A DNA stretch of 64,000 bases from Actinacidiphila oryziradicis. Lineage in GTDB: Bacteria > Actinomycetota > Actinomycetes > Streptomycetales > Streptomycetaceae. How positions within the stretch are numbered: the stretch's first letter is position 1; each line of letters opens with the position of its first letter. Below the pieces are notes generated by a model. The model was not told the DNA's origin. It worked only from the letters and a program-made list of their open reading frames with translations, and ran no database searches. This document shows, piece after piece, positions 55,506 to 64,000 of this stretch. The stretch lies in NCBI RefSeq assembly GCF_005047355.1, contig NZ_SUMC01000001.1, forward strand, positions 372,001 through 436,000, read 5' to 3'. The translations under genes and the position numbers were made by a program.

Positions 55506-55646
55506 GGCACCGGCTCGATCCAAGCCCCCGGGCCCAACCTTAGGCGCTTCGAGCGCCCACTTGCCGCGAGGCGAGCATGGCGGGTCGGTGCCGCTTACGT
55601 CCGATGGGGCGCCCCTCTTCCGAGGGGCGCCCCATCGACGTTTTTC
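55506..55646 (+). ncRNA. Candidate structured small RNA, about 140 nt
   Basis: The stretch between a good promoter and a rho-independent terminator has no credible ORF but folds well. GGCACCGGC (55506-55514) pairs with GTCGGTGCC (55584-55592) to close a multiloop. The loop contains GGCGCT-TCG-AGCGCC (55543-55557) and CTTGCCGCGAGGCGAG. The terminator stem and T-run follow. It is divergent from the malic enzyme gene and could act in trans. This is inferred from sequence; a transcript has not been shown here. Confidence 0.55.
55602..55645 (+). terminator. Rho-independent terminator with T-run
   Basis: A perfect 16-bp inverted repeat CGATGGGGCGCCCCTC / GAGGGGCGCCCCATCG (55602-55617 and 55622-55637) with a 4-nt loop, then TTTTT at 55641-55645. 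The T-run is on the + strand, so it serves rightward transcription; a U-tract is uncommon in this GC-rich genome. Confidence 0.88.
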
Positions 55647-55707
55647 CGCTGCTCGCCGCTGCGGCGTTGGCGGGCGCGTCCCTACGCGCCCTGGCAGGAT
55701 TGACCCG

Positions 55708-55801
55708 GTTGTGGGCAGGCGTGCCGCAGGGCAATGGGGGCACCTCCCATGCCCTTAAGGCTATGGGGGAGGGTGGGCACAACGCCGACCACCGGCCCGC
55801 A
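55708..55801. repeat. Dispersed palindromic repeat, copy C (94 bp)
   Basis: Matches 4277-4370 with only about four differences over 94 bp. It begins GTTGTGGGCAGGCGTGCC and ends GGGCACAACGCCGACC..., with ATGGGGGCACCTCCCAT and CCCTTAAGG inside. It sits beyond the 3' end of the helicase gene. Confidence 0.8.
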
Positions 55802-55879
55802 GCCGGCCTGGCCCATCGCCCGTTACCCGGTACGGGTACGCCGCGCCACGCGCCCGGCCCCGGCCGCCCCGGCTCCCCG

Positions 55880-58228
55880 TCAGTCTCGCAAGAGGTCCGG
55901 CACGCCGGAGGCATCCGGTTTGTCGCGCTCGCCGGAGAGCACCGTGAGCCGCTGGGTGGCGCGCGTCAGCGCCACGTAGAGCACCCGCAGCCCCGCCGGG
56001 GACTCGTCGGCGATCTCCGCCGGGGAGACGACGAGCGTGGCGTCGTATTCGAGGCCCTTGGCCTCAAGGCTGCCGAGCGCCACGACCCGGTCGCCGAGCC
56101 CGGCGAGCCAGTCGCGAGCCTGCTTGCGGCGGCCCATGGCGACGACCACGCCGACAGTGCCGTCCACCTCGTCCAGCAGCCGCCGGGCCTGCTCACGTAC
56201 GGCCGCGCCGAGGTCGCCGTCCGCGACCACCGCGAACGCGGGCACGACGCCGGTCGAACGCACCGCGCTCGGCGACTCCATGCCGGGCATGGCCAGCGCC
56301 AGCACCTTCGCCGCGAGATCGGCGATCTCCGCCGGGTTGCGGTAGTTGACGGTGAGCGTGAAGCGGCGGCGCGGGCGGGTGCCCAGGGCCTCGTCGCGGG
56401 CCTGGGCGGCCTCGTCGGGGTCGGTCCAGGAGCTCTGGGCCGGGTCGCCGACGATGGTCCAGGTCGCCACGCGGCCACGGCGGCCCACCATCCGCCACTG
56501 CATGGGGGTGAGATCCTGCGCCTCGTCGACGATGACATGCGCGTACTCGGAACGCTCCTGGTCCAGGCGGTCCTGGCGGGAGCGCCGCCCGCCGCCCATC
56601 CGGTCGGCGAACGTCGTCACCTCGTCCAGGCCCGTCAGGTGGTCCAGCGGATCGGCGTCGGCCCGCTTCGGGCGCGGCGGCGGCCCCAGCAGGGCCTCCA
56701 GCTCGTCCAGGAGCGCCACATCGTGCACGGAGAGCGGTCCGGTGCCCGTCACCGGGTTCAGCCGGCGCAGGGACCGCGCCACGCGGCGCACTTCCGGCGG
56801 CGTCAGCACCCGGCGCGCCCAGCGGCCGAGCCGCTTCTCGTCGGCCAGTGCCGCCAGTACCCCGCGCGGGGTGAGCACCGGCCACCACGCCCGGAGGAAG
56901 CCGGTGAACTCCGGCTCGGTCGAAACATCCTCATCGAACGCCTCGCGTGCTTCGGCCTCCAGCGCGGCGTCGTCGTAACGGCGGTGTGCCTTGCGCCACA
57001 ACGCGTCCAGCAGCAGGCGCCGGGCGCGCGGCAGCAGCAGGTTCACCGGCGCCGTGCCGCCCAGCACGGCGTGCCGGATTCCCGACAGCTCCTCCTCGTC
57101 CAGCTCCAGGCGCCGCCCGAAGGCCACGACCCGCAGCCGTGCGGGCGCGCCCACAGGACCCTGGGCACCGCCATGCCCGGCGTCGTCGAACAGCCCCGCC
57201 TGGCCGTAGCGGCGGGCGGGGGGCGGGCATTCGAGGGCGCCACGGGCGGCCTTGTGGAGCACCTTGAGCATGCGGAGGCTGCCCTTGATGCGGGCGACCG
57301 CCGGATCGTCGTACGTGTCGGCCTCGGCACCCTCCACGAGCGAGCCGACGGCACGGATCGCGACCTGGCCCTCCTCACCGAGGGAGGGCAGGACACCCTC
57401 GGTGTAGGCGACGAGCAGCGGTGTGGGGCTGACGACGAGAATCCCCCCGGCGTAGCGGCGCCGGTCCTGGTAGAGCAGATAGGCGGCGCGGTGCAGGGCG
57501 ACGGCGGTCTTGCCGGTGCCGGGCCCGCCGGTCACCTCGGTGACGGAGGCGGCGGGAGCGCGGATGACAAGGTCCTGCTCGGCCTGGATGCTGGCGACGA
57601 TGTCGCGCATCGTGTGGCTGCGGGCCTGGCCGAGGGCGGCCATGAGCGCCCCGTCGCCGACCACCGGCAGTCCGGTGCTGAGCTCCGGGCGCAGCAGGTC
57701 GTCCTCGACGCCGAGCACCTTGCGGCCCTTGCTCCGGATGACCCGGCGGCGTACCACCCGGCCCGGGGCGACCGGGGTGGCCTGGTAGAACGGCGCGGCG
57801 GCCGGGGCCCGCCAGTCGATCACCAGCGGGGCGTAGTCCGCGTCCAGCACGCCGAGCCGGCCGATGTGCAGCGTCTCGGCGATGCTCGCGGTGTTGTTCC
57901 GCACGGCGTCATCGGCCGGCTCCACCGAGGTGTACGCGCCGTCCGCGCCACGTTTCCCGTCCTTGCCGGGCAGCAGGTCGATCCGGCCGAACAGGAAGTC
58001 CTCGAATTCGGCATTGAGCCGGTTCAGGTGCAGCCCGGCCCTGAACACCTGCGCGTCACGCTCGGCGAGCGCACCAGGCGTCCCGACCTGGCCGCGCTTC
58101 GCCGCGTCGTCCATCAGGAACTCCGCCTCGTGAATCTTCTCCTCAAGGCGTTCGTACACCCGGTCCAGATGCGTCTGTTCGACGGCGATCTCCTGGTCCC
58201 GGACCCCCACTGCGGTCTGCGCGGCCAC
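55880..58228 (-). CDS. HelD-like superfamily 1 helicase
   Basis: A 782-residue ATPase of the UvrD/HelD group. An N-terminal coiled-coil (about 10-75; EQTHLDRVYERLEEKIHEAE) precedes the first ATPase part with Walker A TGGPGTGKTA at 233-242. Later motifs are VDEAQDLTPMQW (Walker B), GDPAQSSW, VNYRNP and VLYVALTRATQRL. HelD proteins bind RNA polymerase and recycle stalled complexes, and some give rifamycin resistance; I see no rifamycin-associated element upstream. GTG 58228 has a GGGAGAAGGGGG site. Confidence 0.93.
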   Translation of the reverse strand: MAAQTAVGVRDQEIAVEQTHLDRVYERLEEKIHEAEFLMDDAAKRGQVGTPGALAERDAQVFRAGLHLNRLNAEFEDFLFGRIDLLPGKDGKRGADGAYTSVEPADDAVRNNTASIAETLHIGRLGVLDADYAPLVIDWRAPAAAPFYQATPVAPGRVVRRRVIRSKGRKVLGVEDDLLRPELSTGLPVVGDGALMAALGQARSHTMRDIVASIQAEQDLVIRAPAASVTEVTGGPGTGKTAVALHRAAYLLYQDRRRYAGGILVVSPTPLLVAYTEGVLPSLGEEGQVAIRAVGSLVEGAEADTYDDPAVARIKGSLRMLKVLHKAARGALECPPPARRYGQAGLFDDAGHGGAQGPVGAPARLRVVAFGRRLELDEEELSGIRHAVLGGTAPVNLLLPRARRLLLDALWRKAHRRYDDAALEAEAREAFDEDVSTEPEFTGFLRAWWPVLTPRGVLAALADEKRLGRWARRVLTPPEVRRVARSLRRLNPVTGTGPLSVHDVALLDELEALLGPPPRPKRADADPLDHLTGLDEVTTFADRMGGGRRSRQDRLDQERSEYAHVIVDEAQDLTPMQWRMVGRRGRVATWTIVGDPAQSSWTDPDEAAQARDEALGTRPRRRFTLTVNYRNPAEIADLAAKVLALAMPGMESPSAVRSTGVVPAFAVVADGDLGAAVREQARRLLDEVDGTVGVVVAMGRRKQARDWLAGLGDRVVALGSLEAKGLEYDATLVVSPAEIADESPAGLRVLYVALTRATQRLTVLSGERDKPDASGVPDLLRD

Positions 58229-58682
58229 GCAAGACCCCCTTCTCCCTGTGCGTTTTGCGATCCGCGCGGGCGGCTACGGGAACGCGCGCGGAGCAGCCTG
58301 CAACCGTACGCGAACGAGGGCACCCTCCGCATCCGCTACCCGCCACCTTTTGCCGCCTCGGGCCGCGCTTGCCCACCCTCCCCCAGCCTTCGGCCCGGGG
58401 GACCCCATCTCGCTTCGCCCGCCCATGCCCCGGCAGCAGCAGGTACCCCCGGCCAGAAGCCTGCCACGTCGGCAACAAGCGCGCCGACCGCCAACACACC
58501 ACATGCCCTCCCCCCGTAGCAGACGCGCCGACCGTCGGCACCCACCCCCCGGCCCAGCCACCCGCACGAGCACAAACCCCCACCCATGAGGGCCGGGGCA
58601 CAAAAGCGCCGGACGCCAACACATCACACCCCGGCCGCCTGACGGCAGTGACGGGCCCGGGCCACCCACCATGCCGGGGAAC
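58229..58682. other. Intergenic region without a gene, containing a repeat fragment
   Basis: About 450 bp upstream of the helicase gene. A fragment of the dispersed repeat (CCACCCTCCCCCAGCCTTCGG, near 58370-58395) is recognisable. Frames on both strands lack credible codon use or domains. The promoter of the helicase gene must lie here. Confidence 0.4.
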
Positions 58683-58725
58683 GGGTGGGTGGGTGGGTGG
58701 GTGGGTGGGTGGGTGGGTGGGTGGG
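58683..58725. repeat. GGGT tetranucleotide microsatellite
   Basis: Ten perfect GGGT units plus GGG, 43 bp without interruption. It lies in the non-coding gap between nnaR (ending 58805) and the helicase start. G-runs of three at four-base spacing can form G-quadruplexes, and the tract should be prone to slippage. Confidence 0.95.
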
Positions 58726-58804
58726 AAACCCCGCCGCAGGCGCCACTGGCCACCGGCCCGCGCCCGGCGAACAGCCGGACAGGCAAGCAGGCGCAGCCGG
58801 AACG

Positions 58805-59977
58805 CTACGGTGAGCCGGCGTACTTCTCGTCGGTCACCGGGTCCAGCGCGAGCCGGTAGCCACGCTTGACGACCGTCTGAATGAGCTTGGGCGCCGCGAG
58901 CGCCACTCGGAGCCGGGCCATGGCGGTCTCGACGGCGTGCTCGTCCTTGCCCGCCCCGGGCAGCACGCGGAGGAGGTCGCCGCGGGAGACGACCCAGCCG
59001 GGCCGGCGGGCGAGGGCCCGGAGGAGGGCTATGCCGGCCGGGGGGACATGGTGCAACTCGCCGTCCACCACGACGGCGTGGCCGCGTATCTCGACGCGGT
59101 GCCCGGCGACAGGGAGCGGGCGCACCCGCCCGGGGAGTTCGCGGGCGAGGACCTGTACGAGCGGGCCGAGCCGGAATCGTTCGGGCTGGAAGGTCGGGAC
59201 GTCCCGGGCCTCCAGGGGGAGGGCGGTGACCGGCCCGACGCAGGCGGGGAGCACATCGTGCCGCAGGGCGTCCAGGACCTCGCCCTGGATCCCGCGGCGC
59301 TCGGCGCGGTCGAGGAGGGCGGCGGCGGCCGGGGCACTCGTAAAGCTCACCGCGTCCAGCACCCGCGCGACCAGCGCGTCGAGGAGGCGGTCGACGGGCG
59401 CGATGTCCTCCGGCGGCATCCAGCGGTACACCGGTACGGCGACGACTTCCGCCCCGGCCTCGCGCAGCGCCTCGATGAAGCCGGGCAGCGGCTCGCCGTG
59501 CAGCTGGATGCCGATCCGGCGTCCTACCACACCCTCCTCCAGGAGCCTGTCAAGAACTTCGGCCATCGATTCGGAAGCGGGCGACCACGCCTCCGTAAGA
59601 CCGGCCGCGCGGATCGCGCCACGCACCTTGGGCCCGCGGGCGAGGAGTTCGACGCCGCCCAGCCGGGTCAGGAGCGCTTCGCCGATGCCCCAGCCGTCGG
59701 CGGCCTCGATCCAGCCGCGGAAACCTATGGCGGTGGTCGCGATCACCACGTCGGGGGCGTGGTCGACGAGCTGTTTGGTCGCGGCCAGCAGCTCGGTGTC
59801 GTCCGGCAGCGAGACGATCCGCAGCGCGGGGGCGTGCATCACGACCGCGCCGCGCCGCTGCAGCAGGGTGCCGAGTTCCTCAGCCCGTCGGGCGGCGGTC
59901 ACTCCTATGGTGAACCCGGCCAGCGGCAGCACCCGGTCGGGGTCGGGTCGGCCGTGGTCTGCGTCGTGCGGTTGCAT
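58805..59977 (-). CDS. nnaR: NnaR-type regulator: HemD-like domain fused to a winged helix
   Basis: A 390-residue protein. Residues 15-265 match uroporphyrinogen-III synthase (FTIGVTAARRAEELGTLLQRRGA, AVSFTSAPAAAALL), and residues 290-380 form an OmpR-type winged helix (VVVDGELHHVPPAGIALLRALARRPGWVVSRGDLL, VKRGYRL). This is the NnaR architecture, which in Streptomyces cooperates with GlnR in nitrate/nitrite assimilation. The nitrate transporter gene lies upstream on the same strand. It is a regulator, not a haem enzyme, by neighbourhood. Confidence 0.92.
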   Translation of the reverse strand: MQPHDADHGRPDPDRVLPLAGFTIGVTAARRAEELGTLLQRRGAVVMHAPALRIVSLPDDTELLAATKQLVDHAPDVVIATTAIGFRGWIEAADGWGIGEALLTRLGGVELLARGPKVRGAIRAAGLTEAWSPASESMAEVLDRLLEEGVVGRRIGIQLHGEPLPGFIEALREAGAEVVAVPVYRWMPPEDIAPVDRLLDALVARVLDAVSFTSAPAAAALLDRAERRGIQGEVLDALRHDVLPACVGPVTALPLEARDVPTFQPERFRLGPLVQVLARELPGRVRPLPVAGHRVEIRGHAVVVDGELHHVPPAGIALLRALARRPGWVVSRGDLLRVLPGAGKDEHAVETAMARLRVALAAPKLIQTVVKRGYRLALDPVTDEKYAGSP

Positions 59978-60105
59978 GGCTGAGGTCCCACTCCGCTGGA
60001 GATGGTAGAGGCTCGTGTTTTGCCGTACGGCTGGGATGGTCGTCCGGACACCCCGCCGGTAGCAGGGATGCTGCCAAGACGGGGTGACGGATGTGGTGCG
60101 CGGAG

Positions 60106-60121
60106 ATTTCTCCCGTGTTAC
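60106..60121 (-). promoter_or_regulatory. GlnR-type box upstream of nnaR
   Basis: Read on the minus strand, GTAAC-n6-GAAAT (60121 to 60106) fits the GlnR pattern gTnAC-n6-GaAAC at all but one strongly conserved base. It lies about 130 nt upstream of the nnaR start. GlnR control of nitrate assimilation genes is known in Streptomyces. Confidence 0.5.
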
Positions 60122-60145
60122 ACGGAGTTGCGGGGGATTCGCCGG

Positions 60146-61522
60146 CTAGACCTCGGCGTAGCCGAGCTGCGGCTTGGGATCGGTCTGTTTCCCGGCGGCG
60201 GGGGCGGTGGCCGGCCTGCGCAGGTATACGGCCCAGGTCAGTGCCGAGCACACCCCGTAGAAGACGAGGAAGGAGACGAACGCCGGGGTGCCGGTGTGCT
60301 CGGTGAGGAAAGACTGTCGCAGCGCGAGGTTGATGCCAAGGCCGCCCAGTGCGCCGACTGCGCCGATCAGGCCCATGGCGGCGCCGGAGAGCCGGCGCCC
60401 GTAGGCGGCTGCGGCCTCGCCGGTGAGACCGCCGGCGAGAGCCTTCGCGTGGTATATGCCGGGGATCATCTTGTAGGTGGAGCCGTTGCCGAGCCCGGTG
60501 AGGACGAAGAGCACGATGAAGGCCGTCGTGAACAGCGGCAGCGACTTCTGGACCGAGGCGATGACGACACCGAGCGTCGCCACGGCCATGGCGAGGAAGT
60601 TCCAGAGCGTGATCCGCGCACCGCCGAAGCGGTCCGCGAGCCGCCCGCCGACCGGGCGGATCAGAGAGCCGAGCAGCGGGCCGATGAAGGTGATCGAGGC
60701 GGCCTGCAGCGGGGTGCGGGCGAACTGGTTCTGCAGAACGAGTCCGAAGGCGAAGCTGTAGCCGATAAAGGACCCGAAAGTGCCGATGTAGAGGAAGGAC
60801 ATGATCCAGGTGTGGCCGTCCCGGACGGCCTCCTTGGCGGCGCCGGTGTCGTTCTTCACCGGCGCGAGGTTGTCCATGCGGAGCGCGGCGAGCGTGGCCG
60901 CGACGACGATCAGCGGGATGTAGACGGCGAGCAGAATCCGCGGGTGGGTGGCACCCGCCGTCCCGATGACCAGCAGGCCGATGAGCTGGATGACCGGCAC
61001 TCCGATGTTGCCGCCGCCCGCGTTGAGACCCAGCGCCCAGCCTTTCTGCCTCAGCGGGAAGAAGGCATTGATGTTGGTCATGGACGAAGCGAAGTTACCG
61101 CCGCCGAGTCCGGTGAGCGCCGCCACCAGCAGGAAGGTGGAGTACGAGGTGCCCGGCTCCATGATCACCGCCGCCGCGATCGTCGGCAGCAGCAGCATCG
61201 CCGCGCTGAAGACCGTCCAGTTGCGGCCGCCGAACCGCGCCACCGCGAAGGTGTACGGGACCCGGACGAGCGCGCCGACCAGGGTGGCCATCGACACCAG
61301 GAAGAACTTCCCGGCCGGGTCGATGCCGTACTCGGGGCCCATGAAGAGCACCATGACGGACCACAGGCTCCAGATCGAGAAGCCGATGTGCTCGGAGAGG
61401 ACCGAGAAGAGCAGATTACGGTTGGCGGTCTTCTTCCCGCCGCTCTCCCAGAAGTGCTCGTCCTCCGGGTCCCACCGCTCGATCCAGCGGCCCCCCTCGC
61501 GTGCGACGGTCGTCCCAGTCAT
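60146..61522 (-). CDS. narK: Nitrate/nitrite transporter (MFS, NarK family)
   Basis: A 458-residue MFS protein with about 12 transmembrane segments. The nitrate-porter signature is GLGGGNFASSMTNINAFFP, with ALGLNAGGGNIGVPVIQLIG in the following helix and GLGNGSTYKMIPGIY in the second half. ATG 61522 has GGAGG 4 nt upstream; upstream codons are not supported. NnaR and GlnR are expected regulators. Direction of transport (uptake or nitrite export) is not set by sequence. Confidence 0.93.
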   Translation of the reverse strand: MTGTTVAREGGRWIERWDPEDEHFWESGGKKTANRNLLFSVLSEHIGFSIWSLWSVMVLFMGPEYGIDPAGKFFLVSMATLVGALVRVPYTFAVARFGGRNWTVFSAAMLLLPTIAAAVIMEPGTSYSTFLLVAALTGLGGGNFASSMTNINAFFPLRQKGWALGLNAGGGNIGVPVIQLIGLLVIGTAGATHPRILLAVYIPLIVVAATLAALRMDNLAPVKNDTGAAKEAVRDGHTWIMSFLYIGTFGSFIGYSFAFGLVLQNQFARTPLQAASITFIGPLLGSLIRPVGGRLADRFGGARITLWNFLAMAVATLGVVIASVQKSLPLFTTAFIVLFVLTGLGNGSTYKMIPGIYHAKALAGGLTGEAAAAYGRRLSGAAMGLIGAVGALGGLGINLALRQSFLTEHTGTPAFVSFLVFYGVCSALTWAVYLRRPATAPAAGKQTDPKPQLGYAEV

Positions 61523-61544
61523 GACGCCTCCAGGCAGTCCAGGC

Positions 61545-61568
61545 CCTACTGACAGGCACGACAGTAGG
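61545..61568. promoter_or_regulatory. Palindrome upstream of narK
   Basis: CCTACTG (61545-61551) and CAGTAGG (61562-61568) form a palindrome with a 10-nt centre, 23 nt before the narK start. It may be an operator for NnaR or another regulator; no consensus is known to me. Confidence 0.35.
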
Positions 61569-61712
61569 AACGCCGCGTTTCGGCCCGACGCCCTGAGGTG
61601 ACGCCGGCGCAACCTTGCTCTCACCCGTCGTGCGGAGGCACTGTGAGCGCTCCGCGACGGTCCGCCGACGCGCCGGGCACTCCGGGAGCCACCTGCCGGG
61701 GGCGGCCCCGGC

Positions 61713-62672
61713 TCAGCCGCCGGCCAGCGCCGCGTCGCGCTCCGGGAGCCAGCTGCCCGGCGGACGGGCGAGCCACTGCCCGGCGGCGCCCAGCCGCGCC
61801 ACGGCACCGTGCAGGGCGTCCAGGCCGGGATGGCGCAGGCCCGCCCGCCACACCATCGACACGGGCGCCAGCGGCACCGGGTCGGTGATGGAGCGGCTCA
61901 CGAAGCCGGGCATCGCGATGAATTCGACCGATCCCAGCACCGCGCACCCCAGCTTCCGCATCACCCGGGTGAATTCCGCCGCCCCCTGGATCGGCGGCAG
62001 CGGCGGCGCGATCGCGATGCCGCGCCCCGCGAAGAGCAGCGCCGCGAGGTCGGTCCACTCGGCGGTCGCGGCGTTCCCCGCGGCGGCGTAGAGGGTCTCG
62101 CCCTCGAGGGCGCCCAGCGGCACCGCCTCCCGCCCGGCGAGCGGATGGTCCTCGGGCAGCAGCACCGACATCGGCTCGTAGCGGACCGTACGGTGCCCGA
62201 GCCCGGCCAGCACCGCCGGCTCCAGGCCCGCGACGCGGCCGAACGAGACATCCAGCCGCCCCGCGAGGACCTCGGCCGCCGCACCGGTCAGACCGCTCTG
62301 GAAGCGGGCGAACAGCTCGGTGTCCGGGGCCGCCCGGCGGGCCTCGGCGAGCACCTGATTGCCGGTGCTGACCGGCGCGCCCACATCCACCAGCAGGGGG
62401 CGCGCCCCGGCCGTGAACGCCGCTGTCAGCGCGTCGTGCGCCTCCAGCGCCCGCCGGGCGTAGGGCAGCAGCCGCTCGCCGTCGGCGGTCAGCTCCACCC
62501 TGCGTGTCATGCGTACGAAGAGCTGGGCACCCAGCTCCCGCTCCAGGCGGCCGATATCGCGGCTGAGGGCCTGCTGGGCGACGTAGAGCCGGGCGGCGGC
62601 CCGTGTGAAGTGCAGCGTCTCCGCGACGGCGGTGAAGGCGCGGAGCAGGCGTGGCTCGATGTCGTACGGCAT
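61713..62672 (-). CDS. LysR family transcriptional regulator
   Basis: 319 residues. An N-terminal LysR helix-turn-helix (LLRAFTAVAETLHFTRAAARLYVAQQALSRDIGRLERELGAQLF) is followed by a type-2 periplasmic-binding-like effector domain (about 90-290). ATG 62672 gives the standard start. It is divergent from an MFS gene 85 nt away, which it probably controls. Confidence 0.94.
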   Translation of the reverse strand: MPYDIEPRLLRAFTAVAETLHFTRAAARLYVAQQALSRDIGRLERELGAQLFVRMTRRVELTADGERLLPYARRALEAHDALTAAFTAGARPLLVDVGAPVSTGNQVLAEARRAAPDTELFARFQSGLTGAAAEVLAGRLDVSFGRVAGLEPAVLAGLGHRTVRYEPMSVLLPEDHPLAGREAVPLGALEGETLYAAAGNAATAEWTDLAALLFAGRGIAIAPPLPPIQGAAEFTRVMRKLGCAVLGSVEFIAMPGFVSRSITDPVPLAPVSMVWRAGLRHPGLDALHGAVARLGAAGQWLARPPGSWLPERDAALAGG

Positions 62673-62756
62673 GCGCACATTTTGACAACACAAGCGCGTG
62701 AATGGTCACCGATCAGGTGTTGGACCGGCGTCGGTCCCGCCCGCGACGGTTGCGGG

Positions 62757-64000
62757 GTGAACAACGAACCCGTTCCACCCCTCCTGACCGTCACCGGCGG
62801 CACCCTGGTCATCGCCGACCGCACCCCGCGAACCCCCCGGCCCCGGGGTCCGTACGGGCGGCTCTTCACCGCGCCCGGCAGCCTCGCCTTCACCCTCACC
62901 GGCGCCTTGGGGCGGCTTCCGGTGTCCATGCTCGGGGTGGCCACCGTCGTCATGGTCGCCACCCTGCGCGGCTCCTACGCCCTGGCGGGGGCCGTCTCCG
63001 CCGCCGGGCTGATCTCCGCGGCCGTGTCCCTGCCCTTCGTGGGCCGGCTCGTCGACCGGCACGGCCAGGCGAAGGTGGCGGTTCCGGCCGCCGCCGCGTC
63101 CACCGCCGGGGCCGTCGCCCTGCTGCTCTGCGCCCACTGCGGCGCCCCCGACTGGACACTGTTCGCCGGGTGCGCGCTCTCCTCCGTACGCCCGTCGCTG
63201 GGCGCGATGACCCGCGCCCGCTGGGCGGAGCTCTACCGGGACGACCCGGCGGCGCGGCATGTCGCCAACTCCGTCGAGCAGGTCATCGACGAGCTCTGCT
63301 TCATGGCCGGGCCTGTGCTGGCCATCGTCCTGTGCACCGCCCTCTTCCCCGAGGCCGGGCTGCTCGTCTCCACCGTCCTCTTCGCCGCCGGTACGTTCCT
63401 CTTCGCCGCCCAGCGCCGCACCGAACCGCCTCCGGCGCGGCTCACTCCTTCGACCCCGGCCCGGTGGCCGGTACCAGGGCTGGCGGCGCGGGAGTCTCCC
63501 GCCCGCCGCCGCAGGCCCGGGATGGCGGGCGTGCTGGCGGCGTTCTGCTGCACCGGTGCTGTCTTCGGCTCCATGGAGGTCGTTACGGTCGCGGAGGTAC
63601 AGCGGCTGGGCCACGGCAGCACCGCGGGCCTGATCCTGGCGCTACAGGCGGGCGGTTCCTGTGTGGCGGGGCTCGCGTACGGGACGCTGCGGCCGAGCGG
63701 GCCTGCGCGGCGGCGCTATGTGCTGTGCACCGCCGCGATGGCGGCGCTGCTGGTGCCGCTGACCATGCGCACGGCCTGGGAGCACTGGCCGCGCTGCTCT
63801 TCGTCGTGGGGCTGGCCACGGCGCCGACGATGGTCACCGGTATGACGGTGGTCCAGGAGCTGGTCCCGGACGACCGGCTGAACGAGGGGATGACCACCGT
63901 CTACACGGGCCTGATCGTCGGTATCTCCGCCGGTGCGGCGGTCGGCGGGGCGGTGCTGTCCTACTGGGTGCCGGTCGCGGCGGGGGCGGCGGCGTGTGTC
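62757..64000 (+). pseudogene. MFS transporter, frameshifted, truncated by the window edge
   Basis: The first about 340 codons encode MFS helices (GSLAFTLTGALGRLPVSMLGVATVVMVATLRGSYALAGAVSAAG, FVGRLVDRHG). Near 63770-63785 the frame breaks: the expected LGALAALLFVVGLATAPTMVTGMTVVQELVPDDRLNEGMT continues in another frame to the window edge. A single-base indel would explain it. It may be a true mutation or a sequencing error. The start GTG 62757 has no clear ribosome site. Confidence 0.75.

Noticed and set aside
58229..58300. Rifamycin-associated element upstream of the HelD-like gene
   Set aside because: I looked for the inverted GGGGCTTGC-type element and did not find it, so no rifamycin-inducible HelR call is made.

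Overview
The DNA is very GC-rich, with Streptomyces-type codon use. It carries Streptomyces marker families: an SsgA-like sporulation protein, NnaR, class E sortase, DUF2017, DUF3039, DUF3618 and YqgE. The gene order around clpS-pncB, ssgG, murA-hup-malic enzyme and nnaR-narK matches, from memory, the SCO29xx part of the S. coelicolor core chromosome. I read the window as a core chromosomal segment of a Streptomyces species interrupted by decayed accessory DNA.

1-12.5 kb: a partial FAH-family hydrolase, a class E sortase, a DUF445 protein, a class V aminotransferase, a three-gene ABC-2 exporter, a bifunctional penicillin-binding protein, a stand-alone GroES-like protein, a DUF3618 membrane protein, a BCP-type peroxiredoxin and a double-GNAT acetyltransferase preceded by a 30-codon upstream ORF. 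An unusual tRNA with anticodon UAG and a short variable arm follows at 12.35 kb.

12.5-21 kb: rdgB, a lipoprotein, rph and an MBL hydrolase; then a protein-thiocarboxylate cysteine pathway (mec, cysO, cysM) with a Cys-containing leader peptide upstream of cysO; then clpS-DUF2017; then two NAD-salvage genes, pncB and pncA. A 205-bp MITE-like element lies at the end of cysM.

21-36.3 kb: a deleted immune-inhibitor-A gene, two RDD membrane proteins, ssgG, an FAD-linked oxidase, a 0.75-kb graveyard with remnants of hppD, an Lrp regulator and a betaine-binding protein, an S16 protease, an IclR regulator, an SF2 helicase, a Doc toxin-antitoxin pair, an alpha/beta hydrolase and a large GAF-SpoIIE-kinase phosphatase.

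36.4-42.5 kb: accessory region. tRNA-Cys carries a 44-bp direct repeat that recurs at 39.1 kb, bounding a 2.6-kb island without its own integrase. Beyond it are pieces of an integrase, a LysR regulator, a MocR regulator split by a cassette of three overlapping small genes, and a histidine kinase.

42.5-64 kb: a three-subunit xanthine-dehydrogenase-type operon with a 43-codon ORF coupled at both ends; a DasR-site-linked hexosaminidase; small conserved proteins; yqgE; murA, hup and NAD-malic enzyme; a candidate small RNA with promoter and terminator at 55.5 kb; a HelD-like helicase; a GGGT microsatellite; nnaR with a GlnR-like box; the nitrate transporter narK; a LysR regulator; and a frameshifted MFS gene running off the right edge.
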